Notes under the pieces: model-generated
What the model was told of the DNA's origin: nothing
What the model saw: only the letters and a program-made list of their open reading frames with translations
Database searches by the model: none
Part shown: positions 1 through 6,088 of the stretch, piece by piece
Numbering within the stretch: position 1 is the first letter of the stretch
How the letters are laid out: each line of letters starts with the position of its first letter
From: Gammaproteobacteria bacterium
Lineage (GTDB): Bacteria > Pseudomonadota > Gammaproteobacteria > Xanthomonadales > Xanthomonadaceae
Length of the DNA stretch: 6,713 bases
Direction of reading: 5' to 3'
NCBI GenBank assembly: GCA_012510865.1
Contig: JAAZHF010000446.1
Coordinates: forward strand, 1 to 6,713
Program-made: the position numbers and the translations under genes

Positions 1-107
1 ACCGAGACGCGCTTGTCGGCGGCGCCGTCCTGGGCGAACGCGGCCGGCGCCAGGGCGAGCGCCAGCGTCGCGGGGACCAGGAGTTTCAGGGGGGACATGG
101 GGGACAT
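1..107 (-). CDS. Partial secreted/periplasmic protein, N-terminal signal peptide only
   Basis: The first 35 codons and two bases of a minus-strand gene are visible; the rest lies beyond the left edge. The product starts MSPMSPLKLLVPATLALA and reads as a Sec signal peptide: a short N-terminus with one Lys, a hydrophobic Leu/Ala core at about residues 7-22, and a likely cleavage site after AFA (about residue 25), leaving a mature start of QDGAADKRV. A periplasmic, secreted or outer-membrane location is inferred. The start at 107 is preferred because GAGGAG (120-115) sits 7 bases upstream; the alternative Met at 98 would be 16 bases away. The start region is a 9-bp tandem repeat. The gene is divergent from aceF. 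Too little is present to name a family. Confidence 0.7.
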   Translation of the reverse strand, partial: MSPMSPLKLLVPATLALALAPAAFAQDGAADKRVS

Positions 108-113
108 GGGGGA
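90..113. repeat. 9-bp tandem repeat over the start codon of the left-edge gene
   Basis: GGGGGACAT occurs twice in tandem (90-98 and 99-107), followed by a partial third copy GGGGGA (108-113). On the minus strand each full copy encodes Met-Ser-Pro, so the gene has two in-frame ATG codons 9 bases apart. The partial copy forms the spacer to the GAGGAG ribosome binding site. Confidence 0.8.
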
Positions 114-284
114 TCTCCTCTTTGACTGCGTATGGCCCCTGGGGAGTGGGGCGCCGCCATCCTGGCCGCGGCGCCATGAATCAGGCTTGTCGCGCCGCTT
201 TCGTGAACGGGAACTTCTCCACGCACGGTTCAGGACGCGGCTGCGCGCCGGGCCCGGCGGCGGCTTCGGCCGGCGGTGCGCGGG

Positions 285-314
285 TTGGCGCCCGCGACGG
301 GCGGGGGCCACAAT
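285..314 (+). promoter_or_regulatory. Candidate sigma70-type promoter for aceF-lpdA
   Basis: TTGGCG at 285-290 (4 of 6 matches to TTGACA) and CACAAT at 309-314 (4 of 6 matches to TATAAT) are separated by 18 bases. Transcription would start near 321, leaving a leader of about 27 bases before the aceF ATG at 348. The elements were matched by eye and are not strong. The rest of the 108-347 intergenic region shows no other clear site, and I could not find a convincing promoter for the divergent minus-strand gene. Confidence 0.45.
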
Positions 315-347
315 AGCGGTCCGTCCGAACGACCGTGGAGACCCCCG

Positions 348-1724
348 ATGGCCAGCCCCCAGGAAGCACGCGTACCGGACATCGGCGGTTTCGACGACGT
401 GCCGGTGATCGAGGTCCTGGTGGCGCCCGGCGATACGGTCGAGAAGGACCAGGGCCTGCTCACCCTTGAATCCGACAAGGCCACGATGGAGGTGCCGGCG
501 CCGTTCGCCGGGACCGTCCGCGAGGTCCGCGTGAAGGTCGGCGACAGCGTCTCCGAAGGCAGCCTGGTGGCCCTGATCGAACCCGCGGACGGCGGGTCCG
601 GCGCGGCGGCACCCGCGGAGGACGCGGAGCGCGCGCAGCCCGAGGCACCCGCGAAGGCGGAGCCCGCCGCGGAGACCGGGGACCAGGTGGCGCCGGTCGC
701 CGTGCCGGAGTCGCCCGACAACATCGCCCGGGCTTCGATCGAGCGCGAGGCCCCGGGGACGGGGGACGGCGCGCCGCCGCGCCGCTTCGATGCCGGCGCG
801 ATCCTCCCGGGCCAGGTGCCCTACGCCAGCCCCGCGGTGCGGCTGTTCGCGCGCGAGCTCGGCGTCGACCTGTCGCGCGTCCAGGGGAGCGCCCGCGGCG
901 GGCGCATCACCCGCGAGGACGTGCAGCAGTTCGTGAAGGCCGCGCTGGCCGGCGGTGGCGGCCGCGGCGGCGCGTCCGGCGGCGGCCTCGACCTGCTGCC
1001 CTGGCCCAAGGTCGACTTCGCGAAGTTCGGCGAGATCGAGGAGCAGCCGCTGTCGCGCATCCGGAAGATCAGCGGCGCCAACCTCGCGCGCAACTGGGCG
1101 ATGATCCCGCACGTCACCCAGCACGACGAGGCCGACGTCACCGGGCTCGAGGCGCTGCGCGTCCAGCTCAACCGCGAGAACGAAAAGGCCGGCATCAAGC
1201 TCACCATGCTCGCCTTCATCATGAAGGCCGCCGTGGCGGCGCTGCGGAAGTTCCCCCAATTCAACGCCTCGCTCGACGCGTCGGGCGAGACCCTGGTGCT
1301 GAAGAAGTACTTCCACATCGGCTTCGCCGCCGACACGCCCAACGGCCTGGTCGTGCCGGTGGTGCGCGACTGCGACCGCAAGGGCGTGGTCGAGATCGCG
1401 CAGGAGACCGCGGCGCTGGCGAAGAAGGCGCGCGAAGGCAAGCTCGGCCCGGCCGACATGTCGGGCGGCTGCTTCTCGATCAGTTCCCTGGGCGGCATCG
1501 GCGGGACCGCCTTCACGCCGATCGTCAACGCGCCCGAGGTCGCGATCCTCGGCGTGTCGAAGACCGCGATGAAGCCGGTCTGGGACGGCGAGGCGTTCGA
1601 GCCGCGGCTGATGCTGCCGCTGTCGCTGAGCTACGACCACCGCGTGATCGACGGCGCGGCCGCGGCGCGCTTCACCGCCTACCTGGCACAGCTGCTCGGC
1701 GACCTCCGCCGGGCGATGCTCTGA
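348..1724 (+). CDS. aceF: Pyruvate dehydrogenase E2, dihydrolipoyllysine acetyltransferase
   Basis: This 458-residue protein is the cytoplasmic core of the pyruvate dehydrogenase complex, moving acetyl groups from lipoyl-lysine to CoA. Domains in order: one lipoyl domain (about 4-78) with ESDKATMEVP and the lipoylated Lys at 44; an Ala/Pro/Glu-rich linker (about 82-155); a peripheral subunit-binding domain (about 158-196, with ASPAVRLFARELGVDL); a Gly-rich linker (201-214); and the catalytic domain (about 225-458) with DHRVIDG, giving His431 and Asp435. PWPKVDFAKFGEIEE is typical of the pyruvate-type E2. E. coli AceF has three lipoyl domains; this has one. The start at 348 is chosen over an upstream ATG at 276 because GGAG (337-340) lies 7 bases before it and the family N-terminus begins there. 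The stop is 10 bases before lpdA, indicating one operon. No aceE lies next to it here. Confidence 0.95.
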   Translation: MASPQEARVPDIGGFDDVPVIEVLVAPGDTVEKDQGLLTLESDKATMEVPAPFAGTVREVRVKVGDSVSEGSLVALIEPADGGSGAAAPAEDAERAQPEAPAKAEPAAETGDQVAPVAVPESPDNIARASIEREAPGTGDGAPPRRFDAGAILPGQVPYASPAVRLFARELGVDLSRVQGSARGGRITREDVQQFVKAALAGGGGRGGASGGGLDLLPWPKVDFAKFGEIEEQPLSRIRKISGANLARNWAMIPHVTQHDEADVTGLEALRVQLNRENEKAGIKLTMLAFIMKAAVAALRKFPQFNASLDASGETLVLKKYFHIGFAADTPNGLVVPVVRDCDRKGVVEIAQETAALAKKAREGKLGPADMSGGCFSISSLGGIGGTAFTPIVNAPEVAILGVSKTAMKPVWDGEAFEPRLMLPLSLSYDHRVIDGAAAARFTAYLAQLLGDLRRAML

Positions 1725-1734
1725 GGGCGCGGAC

Positions 1735-3327
1735 ATGGCGAACACGATCGAGGTGAAGGTCCCGGACATCGGCGGCTACGACGACGTGCCGGTGATCGAA
1801 GTCCTGGTGGCGGTCGGCGACACCGTCGCCGTCGACCAGGGCCTGGCGACGCTGGAGTCCGACAAGGCGACCATGGAGGTGCCCTCGTCGTCGGCAGGCG
1901 TGGTGCGCGAGGTCAGGGTCAAGGTCGGGGACACGGTGTCGGAGGGCAGCGTGGTGGTGGTGCTCGAGGCCGCGGCCGGCGACGCGCCGCCCGCGGACGC
2001 CGCCGAGGCACCCGCGCCTGCGCCGTCGGACGCCGGCCCCGGCAGGCCGCCGGTCGCGCGTTCGCATCGCGCGCCGGCCGAGCCCGAGGCGCCCGCACCC
2101 GCCGCACCGAGCGGCCGGAAGGCCGACGTCGAATGTGCGCTGGTGGTGATCGGCGCCGGTCCGGGCGGGTACACCGCGGCCTTCCGCGCCGCCGACCTCG
2201 GCATGGACGTGGTCCTGGTCGAGCGCTACCCGGAGCTGGGCGGCGTCTGCCTCAACGTCGGCTGCATCCCGTCGAAGGCGCTGCTGCACGCGGCCGCGGT
2301 GATCGACGAAGCCGCCCACGCGGCGGACTTCGGCATCCGCTTCGGCCGGCCGGAGATCGACCTTGGCGCCCTGCGCGGGCACAAGGAGCGCGTGGTCGCG
2401 CAGTTCAACAAGGGCCTGGCCGGGATGGCGAAGCAGCGCAAGGTGCGCGTGATCGCGGGCACCGCGGCGTTCGCGTCGGCCAACGAACTCGAAGTCACCG
2501 ACGCCGACGGCACGGTCCGGCTGCTGCGCTTCGGCCAGTGCATCATCGCCGCCGGTTCGCAGCCGCTCCGGCTGCCGGGCTTTCCCTGGGACGACCCGCG
2601 GGTCATGGATTCCACCGCTGCGCTGGCGCTCGACGAGGTGCCGAAGAAGTTGCTGGTGGTCGGCGGCGGCATCATCGGCCTGGAGATGGCGACGGTCTAT
2701 GCCGCGCTCGGCAGCAGGATCACCGTGGTCGAGCTGGCCGACCAGATCATCCCCGGGGCCGACCGCGACCTGGTCAAGCCCCTGGCCGACCGGCTGGAGA
2801 AGCAGGGCGTGTCGATCCACCTGAAGACCCGGGTGGTCGAGGCGAAGGCGCAGAAGAACGGCATCAGCTGCAGCTTCGAGGGCGACGAGGTGCCCGAGGG
2901 CAAGCTCTACGACCGCGTGCTGGTGGCGGTGGGCCGCGTGCCCAACGGGGGGCGGCTGGAGGCCGGCAAGGCGGGCCTGCGCGTGGGCGAACGCGGCTTC
3001 ATCGAGGTCGATTCGCAGATGCGCACCAACGTCCCGCACATCTTCGCCATCGGCGACATCGTCGGGCAGCCGATGCTGGCCCACAAGGCGACGCACGAAG
3101 GCAAGCTCGCGGCCGAGGTGGCGGCGGGCCGGAAGCGTGAGTGGGTGCCGCGCGTGATCCCCTCGGTGGCCTACACCGATCCCGAGATCGCCTGGGTCGG
3201 CGTGGGCGAGGGCGAGGTGCGCGCCGCCGGGATCAAGGCCGGGGTGGTCCGGTTCCCGTGGGCCGCGAGCGCCCACGCGGTGGGCATCGGCCGCTGCGAG
3301 GGCTTCACCAAACTGCTGTACGACTAA
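1735..3327 (+). CDS. lpdA: Dihydrolipoyl dehydrogenase (E3) with N-terminal lipoyl domain, C-terminally truncated by in-frame TAA
   Basis: E3 reoxidises dihydrolipoamide with FAD and NAD+. This reading frame encodes 530 residues. Domains: lipoyl domain (about 4-78; ESDKATMEVP, Lys44), Ala/Pro linker (80-130), FAD site GAGPGG (140-145), redox disulfide GGVCLNVGCIPSK (Cys172, Cys177), NAD site GGGIIGLE (310-317), second FAD motif TNVPHIFAIGD (431-441), and the start of the dimerisation domain (VIPSVAYTDPEIAWVG, from 475). E3 proteins with a lipoyl domain are known, for example Neisseria P64k and Ralstonia PdhL. The frame ends at GFTKLLYD-TAA, where the family continues for about 70 more residues; that part is present downstream in the same frame. 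As written, the product lacks the catalytic His/Glu pair and much of the dimer interface, so it is probably inactive unless the TAA is an error or is read through. GAGG overlapping the aceF stop (1723-1726) is the ribosome binding site. Confidence 0.93.
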   Translation: MANTIEVKVPDIGGYDDVPVIEVLVAVGDTVAVDQGLATLESDKATMEVPSSSAGVVREVRVKVGDTVSEGSVVVVLEAAAGDAPPADAAEAPAPAPSDAGPGRPPVARSHRAPAEPEAPAPAAPSGRKADVECALVVIGAGPGGYTAAFRAADLGMDVVLVERYPELGGVCLNVGCIPSKALLHAAAVIDEAAHAADFGIRFGRPEIDLGALRGHKERVVAQFNKGLAGMAKQRKVRVIAGTAAFASANELEVTDADGTVRLLRFGQCIIAAGSQPLRLPGFPWDDPRVMDSTAALALDEVPKKLLVVGGGIIGLEMATVYAALGSRITVVELADQIIPGADRDLVKPLADRLEKQGVSIHLKTRVVEAKAQKNGISCSFEGDEVPEGKLYDRVLVAVGRVPNGGRLEAGKAGLRVGERGFIEVDSQMRTNVPHIFAIGDIVGQPMLAHKATHEGKLAAEVAAGRKREWVPRVIPSVAYTDPEIAWVGVGEGEVRAAGIKAGVVRFPWAASAHAVGIGRCEGFTKLLYD

Positions 3328-3540
3328 GGCACCGGCAGGATCATCGGCGGCGCCATCGTAGGTCCGCGCGCCGGCGACCTGATCTCCGAGGTCGCGCTCG
3401 CGATCGAAATGGGCGCCGAGGCGGCGGACATCGCGCACACCATCCATCCGCATCCCACGCTGGGCGAGTCGGTGGCGATGGCCGCCGAGATCTTCGACGG
3501 CACGATCACCGACCTGTACCTGCCCAGGCGCGGGAAGTAG
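3328..3540 (+). pseudogene. In-frame C-terminal remainder of lpdA after the premature stop
   Basis: Directly after the TAA the same frame encodes 70 residues and then TAG (3538-3540). It opens [20 protein letters not shown] and carries [12 protein letters not shown] and ITDLYLP near its end, as in intact dihydrolipoyl dehydrogenases. His (3451-3453) and Glu (3466-3468) of HPTLGE correspond to the catalytic His-Glu pair of E. coli Lpd (His444/Glu449). No frameshift is needed to join it to the upstream part: replacing one codon gives a normal E3 of 601 residues ending 10 bases before the convergent neighbour's stop. There is no ribosome binding site and no useful in-frame start near its beginning (first in-frame ATG at 3409), so separate translation is unlikely. 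Confidence 0.9.
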
Positions 3541-3550
3541 CGCCCGGCGC

Positions 3551-4486
3551 TCAGAACCGGAGGGTCAGGCCCGCGAGCGGGCCGTGCACCTTGAGCTCGC
3601 TGCGGAGGTCGGCGGCGTAGTCGACCGGGCCGACCCCCGCCTCCGGCGGCGGCGCGAAGGTCCCGGCGACGCTGTCGCGCAGCTTCAGCCGGAACCAGTC
3701 GTAGCCGACGTGGATGCCGAAGCGTTCGCTCACCAGGTACTCGACCACGACGCCGGCGCGCTCGAAGTGCCCGTCCTCGTCGATGAAGTCGCCCCAGCCG
3801 GCGTCGAGGTACTGGCCCTCGAAGTCGACCCGCCAGCGATCCACCGGACGCCAGGTCAGGCGGGTGTGCAGGGCCGGGCTCCAGCCATCGAGCGTCTCGC
3901 GCAGGCGCGCCGTGCCGGCGTCGATGTCGCTGGTCGGCCCCCAGGCGATGTCCGCCACCGCCTCCAGGTCGAGATGCGTGGCGCCCAGCCCCAGGCCCCA
4001 TTCCAGGGCCGGCGTGGCCACCAGCGCGTACTCGTAGTGCGCCGACGCCATCGCGAAGCTGATCCGGCCGCGGGCGTCGGTCGCCGGCAGGTCCACCGGT
4101 CCCTGCGGCGGGCCGGGATCGAAGCTGCCGCCGCCGAAGCTCCAGCCGTCGTCGTTCTCGTAGTCGTAGTAGCTGGCGCCGATCGACTGGCGGTCGCTGA
4201 TGCGGAACGCGATCGAACCCCGGGACCGCCACTCGTCCCCGGTGTCGAGCGTCCCGGCCTCGGCGAAGGGCATGGTCATGCCTCCGCTGGTGGCTTCGCC
4301 CTCGGCGCCGAGGCGCAGCTCGGCCCCGGGGTTGAAGGCGCTCAGCCGCAGGGTGAAGCGGTCGTCGCGCTCGTTGCCGTCCTGGGCGGCGGCCGGCGCG
4401 ATAGCGGCCAGCGCGGCGAGCGCGACCGCGAGCGCGGCGCGATGGATTCCATGGCGGCGGGACGGCCAGGAGAAGGTGCCTGTCAT
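3551..4486 (-). CDS. Putative outer-membrane beta-barrel protein
   Basis: The 311-residue product has a cleavable signal peptide (basic WPSRRHGIHR, an Ala-rich core to about residue 34, likely cut at AAA|QDG). Alternating hydrophobic/polar strands rich in Tyr, Trp, Gly and Arg follow, for example QSIGASYYDYE, ALEWGLGLGATHLDLE, HTRLTWRPVDRWRVDFEGQYLDAG and RFGIHVGYDWFRLKL. The C-terminus LAGLTLRF ends in Phe, the usual barrel-assembly signal. These features indicate an outer-membrane beta-barrel of roughly 8-12 strands; the ligand and role are unknown and I do not recognise a named family. The start at 4486 is chosen because GAGG (4497-4494) lies 7 bases upstream and the signal peptide begins there; longer upstream extensions are basic and non-signal-like. 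It is convergent with lpdA and divergent from the transporter gene. Confidence 0.85.
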   Translation of the reverse strand: MTGTFSWPSRRHGIHRAALAVALAALAAIAPAAAQDGNERDDRFTLRLSAFNPGAELRLGAEGEATSGGMTMPFAEAGTLDTGDEWRSRGSIAFRISDRQSIGASYYDYENDDGWSFGGGSFDPGPPQGPVDLPATDARGRISFAMASAHYEYALVATPALEWGLGLGATHLDLEAVADIAWGPTSDIDAGTARLRETLDGWSPALHTRLTWRPVDRWRVDFEGQYLDAGWGDFIDEDGHFERAGVVVEYLVSERFGIHVGYDWFRLKLRDSVAGTFAPPPEAGVGPVDYAADLRSELKVHGPLAGLTLRF

Positions 4487-4579
4487 CGGGAAGCCTCGGC
4501 TGTGTGGGGCCGCCAAGTGTCCGCCGCCCCGGGGTCGCCGATCCGTGAACGCAGGCCGCCGGGCGTCCCGCGCGCGCCG

Positions 4580-4609
4580 CTGTCGCGATGCGCGGCGAGG
4601 GCCTATGCT
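4580..4609 (+). promoter_or_regulatory. Weak candidate promoter for the BCCT transporter gene
   Basis: TATGCT (4604-4609; 4 of 6 matches to TATAAT) has CTGTCG (4580-4585; 3 of 6 matches to TTGACA) 18 bases upstream, inside the 151-bp divergent spacer. Transcription near 4616 would give a leader of about 22 bases to the ATG at 4638. The -10 overlaps an alternative in-frame ATG at 4605, so both cannot be right. This is an eye match only. I saw no clear minus-strand promoter for the barrel gene in the same spacer. Confidence 0.25.
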
Positions 4610-4637
4610 GCATCGACGTCCACCGCGGGGTCCGGCC

Positions 4638-5822
4638 ATGGTGTTGCGCGTCTCGCTCGTCCTGATCGTGCTGCTGGCCGTCCTTGCCGGGCTGGCGCCG
4701 GTCCGCTTCGAGCTCGCGGCGGATGCCGCGCTGGCCGCCGTGATCGGACAGGCCGGCTGGATGTACCTGCTGATCGTGTTCCTGACGCTGGCCTTCCTTG
4801 GCTACCTCGCCTTCGGCCCGTTCGCGCGGCTGCGCATCGGCGGCGCCGACGCGGAGCCGCAGTTCTCCGGGCCGACCTGGCTGGCGATGCTGTTCGCCGC
4901 CGGCATGGGCATCGGCCTCGTGTTCTGGGGCGCGGCCGAACCGGTCTCGCACCTGGTCAACCCGCCGGAAGGGCTGCCGCCGGACACGCCGCAGGCCGCG
5001 CGCGCCGCGATGCGCTACACGTTCTTCCACTGGGGCCTGCACCCCTGGGCGGTCTATGCGCTGATGGGACTGGCGATCGCCTGGTTCCAGTACAACCGCA
5101 GCGGCCGCGGCCTGGTCAGCGACCTGCTGCAGCCCCTGATCGGCGACCGCCACCTCGGCTGGATCGGTGCGGTGGCCAACGTCGTCGCCGTGGTAGCGAC
5201 CGCGATCGGCGTCGCCACCACGCTGGGCTTCGGCACCATGCAGATCAGCGCGGGGATGGCGCGCGTGTTCGGGCTGCCGGCGGGGCTGGGCATGCAGCTC
5301 GCGGTGATCGGCGTGTGCTTCGCGACCTTCGGCGGCGCGGCGCTGTGGGGGCACATCCACGGCGGCCTCGACATGGCGCGGCCGCTCGCCGAAGGCTACG
5401 AGACCGTGCTGTTCGCGATGTACGACAGCCTTCCCTTCACGCAGCTGCTGTCGGGCTTGACCATCCTCCTGCTGGTGATCTTCTTCGTCACGTCGGCCGA
5501 CTCCGCGGTGCTGGTGCTGGGCTCGATGTCGAGCGAGGAACCGGGCGACCCCGGCCTGGCGCGCAAGTTCGCGTGGGGCATCGCCATTGCGCTGGTCGCG
5601 GCGGCGATGCTGGTCGCCGGCGGGCTGGACGCGCTGCAGACGCTGATCACCGTCGTGGCGCTGCCCTTCGCCCTGCTCATGGTCGGGGTGATGGTCGGCC
5701 TGCAGCGGGTGCTGCGCCTCGAAGCGCTGCGCGCGGAAGCCCAGGAGCGCCGCGCGCGCAAGGCCATCGAGGCCTGGATCGCGCGCGAGGACGGCGCCGG
5801 GCAGGGCGCGCCGGGACCGTGA
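4638..5822 (+). CDS. BCCT-family transporter lacking its central transmembrane block
   Basis: BCCT carriers take up betaine, choline or carnitine across the inner membrane, often for osmoprotection. Family marks seen here: the glycine-rich TM3 segment AAGMGIGLVFWGAAEP (87-102), TM4 HWGLHPWAVYAL (131-142), TM5 ATAIGVATTLGFGTMQI (187-203), the TM10 sodium-site motif FFVTSADSA (282-290), and GGLDALQTLI in the TM11/12 region (328-337). The product is 394 residues, whereas family members are usually about 480-600 or more. After LGMQLAVIGV (217-226), the start of TM6, the sequence jumps to FATFGGAAL, which matches the end of TM9. The rest of TM6, TM7, the Trp-rich TM8 that binds substrate, and most of TM9 are absent with the frame intact. 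Normal transport is doubtful. A charged tail follows (about 358-394). The start at 4638 has a weak GGGG upstream; ATG 4605 would add 11 residues. Confidence 0.85.
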   Translation: MVLRVSLVLIVLLAVLAGLAPVRFELAADAALAAVIGQAGWMYLLIVFLTLAFLGYLAFGPFARLRIGGADAEPQFSGPTWLAMLFAAGMGIGLVFWGAAEPVSHLVNPPEGLPPDTPQAARAAMRYTFFHWGLHPWAVYALMGLAIAWFQYNRSGRGLVSDLLQPLIGDRHLGWIGAVANVVAVVATAIGVATTLGFGTMQISAGMARVFGLPAGLGMQLAVIGVCFATFGGAALWGHIHGGLDMARPLAEGYETVLFAMYDSLPFTQLLSGLTILLLVIFFVTSADSAVLVLGSMSSEEPGDPGLARKFAWGIAIALVAAAMLVAGGLDALQTLITVVALPFALLMVGVMVGLQRVLRLEALRAEAQERRARKAIEAWIAREDGAGQGAPGP

Positions 5823-5828
5823 AAAGAC

Positions 5829-5854
5829 GAAGCCCCGGCATCGGCCGGGGCTTC
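5829..5854 (+). terminator. Strong hairpin after the BCCT gene, probable terminator
   Basis: Seven bases after the transporter stop, GAAGCCCCGGC (5829-5839) pairs perfectly with GCCGGGGCTTC (5844-5854) around the four-base loop ATCG, an 11-bp GC-rich stem. On the plus strand no T-run follows. On the minus strand the stem is followed by a T-rich run (complement of GAAAAG, 5821-5826), so the canonical intrinsic-terminator form points leftward. It may act in both directions. Confidence 0.7.
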
Positions 5855-6088
5855 CGCAGGGCCTGCCTGGATCGACGAGGGGAGAACCGGCCAGGCCGCG
5901 CACAGGGTAGGACCGCGGAACACGCCATCGGTTCCCCGGGCCGGGGGCGGGCACCTGAACGGGGCGGGGGCGCCTCCGGCGGGCCACGCCGTCCGGCATT
6001 GGCCGCGGCGGTCATCCCACTGCTATAATTCCGGGGCTAGACGGGGCCAGTTCATCAGGGCTCCCGCACCACGGCCACAGGACACCAT
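5855..6088. other. Gene-free spacer between the BCCT terminator and atpI
   Basis: This stretch is G/C-rich and has no supported gene; long open frames crossing it on either strand are the low-complexity kind expected at this base composition. It holds the atp promoter near its right end. I found no tRNA, recognisable riboswitch or further clear operator in it. Confidence 0.6.
5999..6029 (+). promoter_or_regulatory. Extended -10 promoter of the ATP synthase operon
   Basis: A perfect TATAAT lies at 6024-6029, preceded by TG one base upstream (6021-6022), an extended -10. TTGGCC (5999-6004; 4 of 6 matches to TTGACA) is a possible -35, with a long 19-base spacer. Transcription would begin at about 6036, giving a leader of about 53 bases before atpI. 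This is the best promoter in the window, which fits a highly expressed energy operon. Confidence 0.75.

Noticed and set aside
168..198. Inverted repeat GCGGCGC/GCGCCGC in the aceF upstream region
   Set aside because: Seven-base arms of pure G/C are expected often by chance at this composition, and the 17-base loop makes a terminator or operator unlikely.
276..347. Longer aceF starting at ATG 276
   Set aside because: The extra 24 residues do not look like an E2 N-terminus, would overlap the candidate promoter, and lack a good ribosome binding site; ATG 348 has one.
3325..3327. Stop-codon reassignment or programmed recoding of TAA in lpdA
   Set aside because: TAA is not the codon for selenocysteine or pyrrolysine, no special downstream structure was obvious, and a single substitution or error is simpler. 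Kept only as a remote option.
3300..3345. Frameshift as the cause of the lpdA truncation
   Set aside because: The upstream and downstream parts are in the same frame; only the stop codon separates them.
1672..3453. Very long open frame on the minus strand opposite lpdA
   Set aside because: It is rich in Arg/His/Ala/Asp repeats typical of antisense frames in G/C-rich DNA, shows no domain, and lies opposite a frame with clear E3 motifs.
4605..4613. Small palindrome ATGCTGCAT in the divergent spacer as an operator
   Set aside because: Too short to support without conservation, and it overlaps the candidate -10.
3324..5999. Minus-strand open frame of almost 900 codons, and a plus-strand one of over 800 codons (3584-6028)
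   Set aside because: Both run through several unrelated genes and have low-complexity compositions with no recognisable motif; the barrel and transporter frames explain this DNA.
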